This document shows positions 60,006 to 64,000 of a DNA stretch of 64,000 nt, in pieces. Source of the stretch: Chamaea fasciata (Eukaryota; Chordata; Aves; Passeriformes; Sylviidae); assembly GCA_029207755.1 (NCBI GenBank), contig JARCOQ010000006.1, positions 22,232,890 to 22,296,889 of the forward strand, written 5' to 3'. The notes beneath the pieces were generated by a model, which saw only the letters and a program-made list of their open reading frames with translations, did no database searches and had not been told where the DNA came from. Within the stretch, counting starts at the first letter, position 1; every line of letters starts with the position of its first letter. A program made the translations under genes and the position numbers.

Positions 60006-62809
60006 GAGGGAAGCATTGGTTGGGGTCAGGACTGCTCTGTACAAGGGCAATCAGGGCATCAGGAAAGCCCTAAGAGCCAGATCAGGTTGTCAGACTTTGG
60101 AACAGGAAACAGAAGTGTGAGGGATGACCCAAGGAAATACAAAGTAAAACAGCAGCAGCACTTGGCAGCAATCAGAGGATGTGTAATCCAGGCCTCCTGA
60201 CAATGTCTAATGCCCTTTTCACTGCATAACAACAACCCCCTTCCAAACCAAAGCTAAAGTTTGTCTGAGCCTGCTGCATCTCCCTGGGTTGTGTAGGATA
60301 TCCTTCCCAGTCACCTTCTACACATCCCTGCACCCGTGCACCTCAGACTTTCTCTTCTCATGGCTTTCTTTTGTTATAGCTGAACATGATTTGGCAACAT
60401 AGCACCAAGGAGATAATTTCTTTCCTTACAGAGTCGATTGACAGCACAAAACAAGCTCTGAAGGAATACAGAGTCCTTCTGCAGGGGCCACATAAAATCC
60501 CTGTTCACAGTTACCTCAGTAACTGTCACGTGTATCTCAGCAGACCTCAACTCAGGGTGTCACCAGAAGGATGCTCACCTGGCAGTATTGGACTGAGGCT
60601 CTCATCTTCAGTCAAATTTTATGTTATTCTGTAACACTTCTACATATCCAGAACTGTGACCATGGCATTCACAGTGATGGTGCTGACAGGACTCCTGCAC
60701 TGAGGAATCTGGGGTATTAGAAGGATGTGACAACCACACCTGTGACACCTGCCCACATACAGGAATAAGTGGGTACTTAAAACAGTGCTTCCACTTTATG
60801 TTGATCAGTGCGTGGGAACTCTGGCTGGCTCCAGTGAGGTTTGATATAATTAGATTAAACAGTGGTAAAAGGCCACTAAGGCTGGAAGATCAAAGCCCAA
60901 AACCTTGCTTAGGAGGTTAATAAGTTAGTAAAAGGCCTAAATGTCTTTGATTCACCTCTTTGGCATACATCATGTAGCAACACTTTCACTACCTGACCAC
61001 ATACTACTTTTCAAGAGGCTTTCTGCTCCATTCAAAGCAAAGCTGATTCTTTTCAAGATTGGTATTGCACAATATTGGTGGGGAAAGGGTGTGAAAGGCA
61101 GGATGTGAGGGAGGACATCAGCTGACATCCAGGCAAAGGGTGCTTATTTCGCCTGTAAAAGCAACAGAGGTGAGATTTTGAAATCCAAACGCCTTCAGAA
61201 ACAGAAAGAATGACGTTCTTCTTTTATAATACATGTTCATAAATAAAATAAGATTATAAACAAATGAGTTTTAAGCCCATAAGAGAGGTGAATTTTTAAA
61301 TTGGCAAACAGCCATTCATTTTGCTAGATTCAAATTCATGTAAACATGTAGCTGTTGCTGGAACTCAGCTTTCATTCTCACTCTTGACTATTAACAAATA
61401 AATCAATCCAAATCCTGTACTGGGCTTCATTGATGCCTTTTGGCCTGAGTTTGGCTTAGTAAATGAAGGGATATGGAAAAAAAAACCCCAACCCTTTTTG
61501 TACCAAAGTCCTATGAAAAGTAAATAGCTGAAAGGAGCATCCAAGTGCAGAAAAACTGAGATACCTCAAGTTATCTCTAGTTGTGAAATCCCTGAATAAC
61601 CAGTCCAGCTTTTTATGATTATTATTAAGTTCTTTATGTAATGATAGAGAAGCATTATGTGCAGCAACTAATCGTTATGGTTCTTTGCTTTCTGGAATTT
61701 TGTTCTGAGGGGAGGTTGACCCAGTCAGAAGCAAAACGAGGCAAACTACTGCATTTGATTTATAACCCCTCACACTGCAGGTGTGGGAGAGCTGGGAGCA
61801 GTCACATGTAGCTTCATTATTCAGCACTGTAAAGCAGCTAGACTTTGTGAATTAAAAAGAAAAGCCTAGTTTTCAAAACAGTTGTTTTTGTTTGTTTTTT
61901 GTTGTTGTTTTTTTGTTGGTGGTGGTGGTGGTTTTTTTATTCCTGAAATGTAAGAATTTGAGAAGGCCTGTAGGCAACTTCATAAGGACTGTATGAGTAG
62001 CACTGATTATGTGTCCCTGGAGAGGCCAAGAAAACAGGAAAGGGACCCAGCCAAGAGGCATATTTAAGAGAAGGTTCTCAAACTTCCCTATTACCTTTGG
62101 GATTGTTGCCAAATTCTAAAGCTAGGAAAGAAAAACCTGGACTTGGTAAAATAAATAATCTGCACTGTACAATACATGGTGTCCCAGGATGATTTGTGAC
62201 ATTTAGTAATACCGTATGTCATGAACAACCCTGAGGGAATAATCCACAGAAATACAGCTGCTTGAAAATTGCTTCCAAGACCACTTCTAAATGAACAATT
62301 TAAGTCAAAATTTTGCCCATTTTATAAGCACTGTTGCACAAAAACCGGTGTTTTCTGTCCACAAAAGAGCTATTGCAAAAGGGAAATCTCAAAAATATTC
62401 TTACTGGAATATATTCTTCCTTGGAAGGGATTATTTTGATATTTTTCATAATTTGTTATTTTAATTTTAGGATGGTTGTGACTAGGAGAAATTATTCCCA
62501 TGATATAATTCCTTATCATTAATTAGACTTAGAGTGATCTTACCGTCACAAATATGCAAGAAAAGCAAGTTTAGTATTTTACTTCTTCCAAATGGCCCTG
62601 CACAGATGGTTCTTATAATTATTTTCTCAGAGATAACCTGATTATACCCAGTTTAAACCCGACCTACAAAGAAAGGAAAGGAAAGACATTTACATTATTC
62701 AAGAGAGTTCAGATGTATTTACATCTTTTCTGCCTAGCACTGGTCAGTGTGTGGGGCACTATCCATAAACAGTAATAGGGAAAAATGGCTTTGATCCCCT
62801 ATTCTCCAC
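60006..62809. other. Intergenic, with a small G/T tract
   Basis: No supported gene. A T/G-rich run at about 61,880-61,937 (TTGTTTGTTTTTTGTTG, then GGTGGTGGTGG) is simple sequence. Confidence 0.8.
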
Positions 62810-63030
62810 TGTTTGTTTTTTTTGGTTGGTTGTTTTTTGTTTGTTTGGGTTTTTTGGTTGGTTGGTTAGGGTTTTTTTGTTTGTTTGCGGGTTTTTTTTT
62901 GTTTTGGGGGGAGGTTTAGTTTTGTTTTTGGGGGGTTTTTTTGGTTTGTCGTTTTTTGTTTTGGTTTGGTTTGGTTTTGTTTTTTTTTGTTTGTTTGTTT
63001 TTGTTTTTGTTTTTTTTTTTTTTTTTTTTG
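62810..63030. repeat. G/T-only tract of about 220 bp
   Basis: The + strand is almost wholly G and T: by eye only three A and two C before the T run ends. Units such as GGTT, TTTG and TTTTTTGG recur without a fixed period. GGTTGGTTGGTTAGGG at about 62,855-62,870 is a quadruplex-capable pattern. Open frames through it are artefacts. Confidence 0.95.
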
Positions 63031-64000
63031 AGGGACCTAGTGGAAAAAAGCCTTTCCTTTGTTTTGGAAATTTCCTTTGACAAATACGTTTTTTTTTTTA
63101 AAACCATCTCAATATATTTATAATGTCTAGCAAAAATAAAATTAGCACTTATTTGCCATATATCTGTAGCTCTATCATGTATGCTTTTATTGATAACACT
63201 TCAGAAGAAACTGTTTTCTGTGATACCTGAGCCATGGATAGCATTTAAATATCTGTAATTAATGTCATACCGTGAAAAGTGAAGTAATTAAAAGCATTTA
63301 CAGACTATGGTTAAAGGAGTAATGGACTTTTACAAAGCTATTTTTGTCAGTAGAATAAATGAGGAAACCGAAATTTGCTTTCAATTAAGATTTTAGATCT
63401 TTATAATAAGCTTGAGCTACACTTCAGCCAAGTTTAAGGGACTGTTACTGTGTGGGAAGGACGATGTCCATGGCGAACTGAGGAACTACCAGCTGGTTTT
63501 TTGCACTTTCTGTGCCATCATTTACTTTCCAGCACAGGTTATGTGCTTACTGCTACTGTGCACTATTTACACCATCATGTATGCAATATGATTAACATGC
63601 CAGAGTGCAATTGCAATAAACCCAGATAATCCTTGCCTTCACACTCTTAAATTCATTGTGGATAATAACTATATACACTCCAGCATTATCTCAGATGCAA
63701 ATTTTCATGAATGTTCATCATACCTCTCTCATCTGTTTTATCCCTGTAACAGACCAAATAGCATCTTTTGTATGTGTATACTTTCTGGAGACTGTAGTAG
63801 AAAATATGGTGGAGAAAAAAATGACCCAGAGCCCAAGCAGGGAATCTTGTGAGTTTGTGTTTGTGCAAAAGAGATGCCCAGTCTATTACAGGAGGTCTTA
63901 AACATTACCTAAATAAAATACAGTGCAGAAAGTAAAAGGTGCAGTGCATGAAGTCAGAATAAGATTATTTGAAAATTATAATCTGATTAGCTATCATATG
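63031..64000. other. Intergenic, end of window
   Basis: AT-rich unique-looking sequence without repeats or coding frames. Its lack of transposons and its ordered AT-rich words make conservation possible, but that cannot be judged here. Confidence 0.7.

Noticed and set aside
62826..63080. Hydrophobic 84-aa frame resembling membrane segments
   Set aside because: Phe/Val/Gly/Leu richness comes from the G/T tract.
1..64000. tRNA, rRNA, snRNA genes or bacterial-type operons
   Set aside because: A read-through for tRNA B-box (GGTTCGAATCC-like) words and U6-like openings found none; no bacterial gene organisation is present.

Overview
This is a window of vertebrate nuclear DNA, almost certainly avian. 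It is AT-rich, with long introns, a spliced gene, several CR1 LINE fragments (the dominant bird retrotransposon, recognised by CR1 reverse-transcriptase peptides and ATTCTGTG-type 3' tails) and long terminal repeats of bird-type endogenous retroviruses. Two nearly identical LTRs suggest recent retroviral activity, as is common in songbirds, but the species cannot be fixed from sequence alone. I see no prokaryotic gene, CRISPR array, tRNA or rRNA.

Positions 1 to about 31,270 hold the 3' half of TBC1D1, a Rab GTPase-activating protein, on the + strand. Eight exons (7582-7767, 11542-11703, 13540-13698, 18790-19034, 19460-19619, 23900-24069, 26746-26916, 29192-29389) join in a single open frame of 482 complete residues plus a stop, with GT-AG introns throughout and matching split codons. 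They encode a calmodulin-binding-type basic helix region, the whole TBC (RabGAP) domain with its arginine and glutamine fingers, and the C-terminal coiled coil. A 3' UTR of about 1.9 kb follows, ending near an AATAAA at 31,246. A possible further upstream exon lies at 246-324; this is only a candidate.

The introns carry a solo LTR (14,626-15,068, antisense to the gene), a large dead CR1 on the - strand (about 16,959-17,990) and a CR1 on the + strand (about 27,672-28,277). The two CR1 copies are inverted relative to each other and flank four exons.

From 31,270 to 64,000 I find no convincing protein gene. The region behaves as an intergenic desert. It holds two isolated CpG-rich patches (about 41,270-41,560 and 46,600-47,070), a 903-nt open frame on the - strand of doubtful meaning (44,386-45,288), a pure 224-bp CCCTT/AAGGG pentanucleotide array (47,211-47,434), a CR1 split by a second copy of the same LTR (56,508-57,345), an older ERVL-type LTR (from 58,264), further CR1 3' ends, and a 220-bp G/T-only tract (62,810-63,030).

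No new multi-gene system is visible. The most interesting signals are structural or regulatory: a pair of young solo LTRs with intact 5-bp target duplications, the AAGGG array, the inverted CR1 pair around the catalytic exons, the orphan CpG islands, and the candidate upstream exon.
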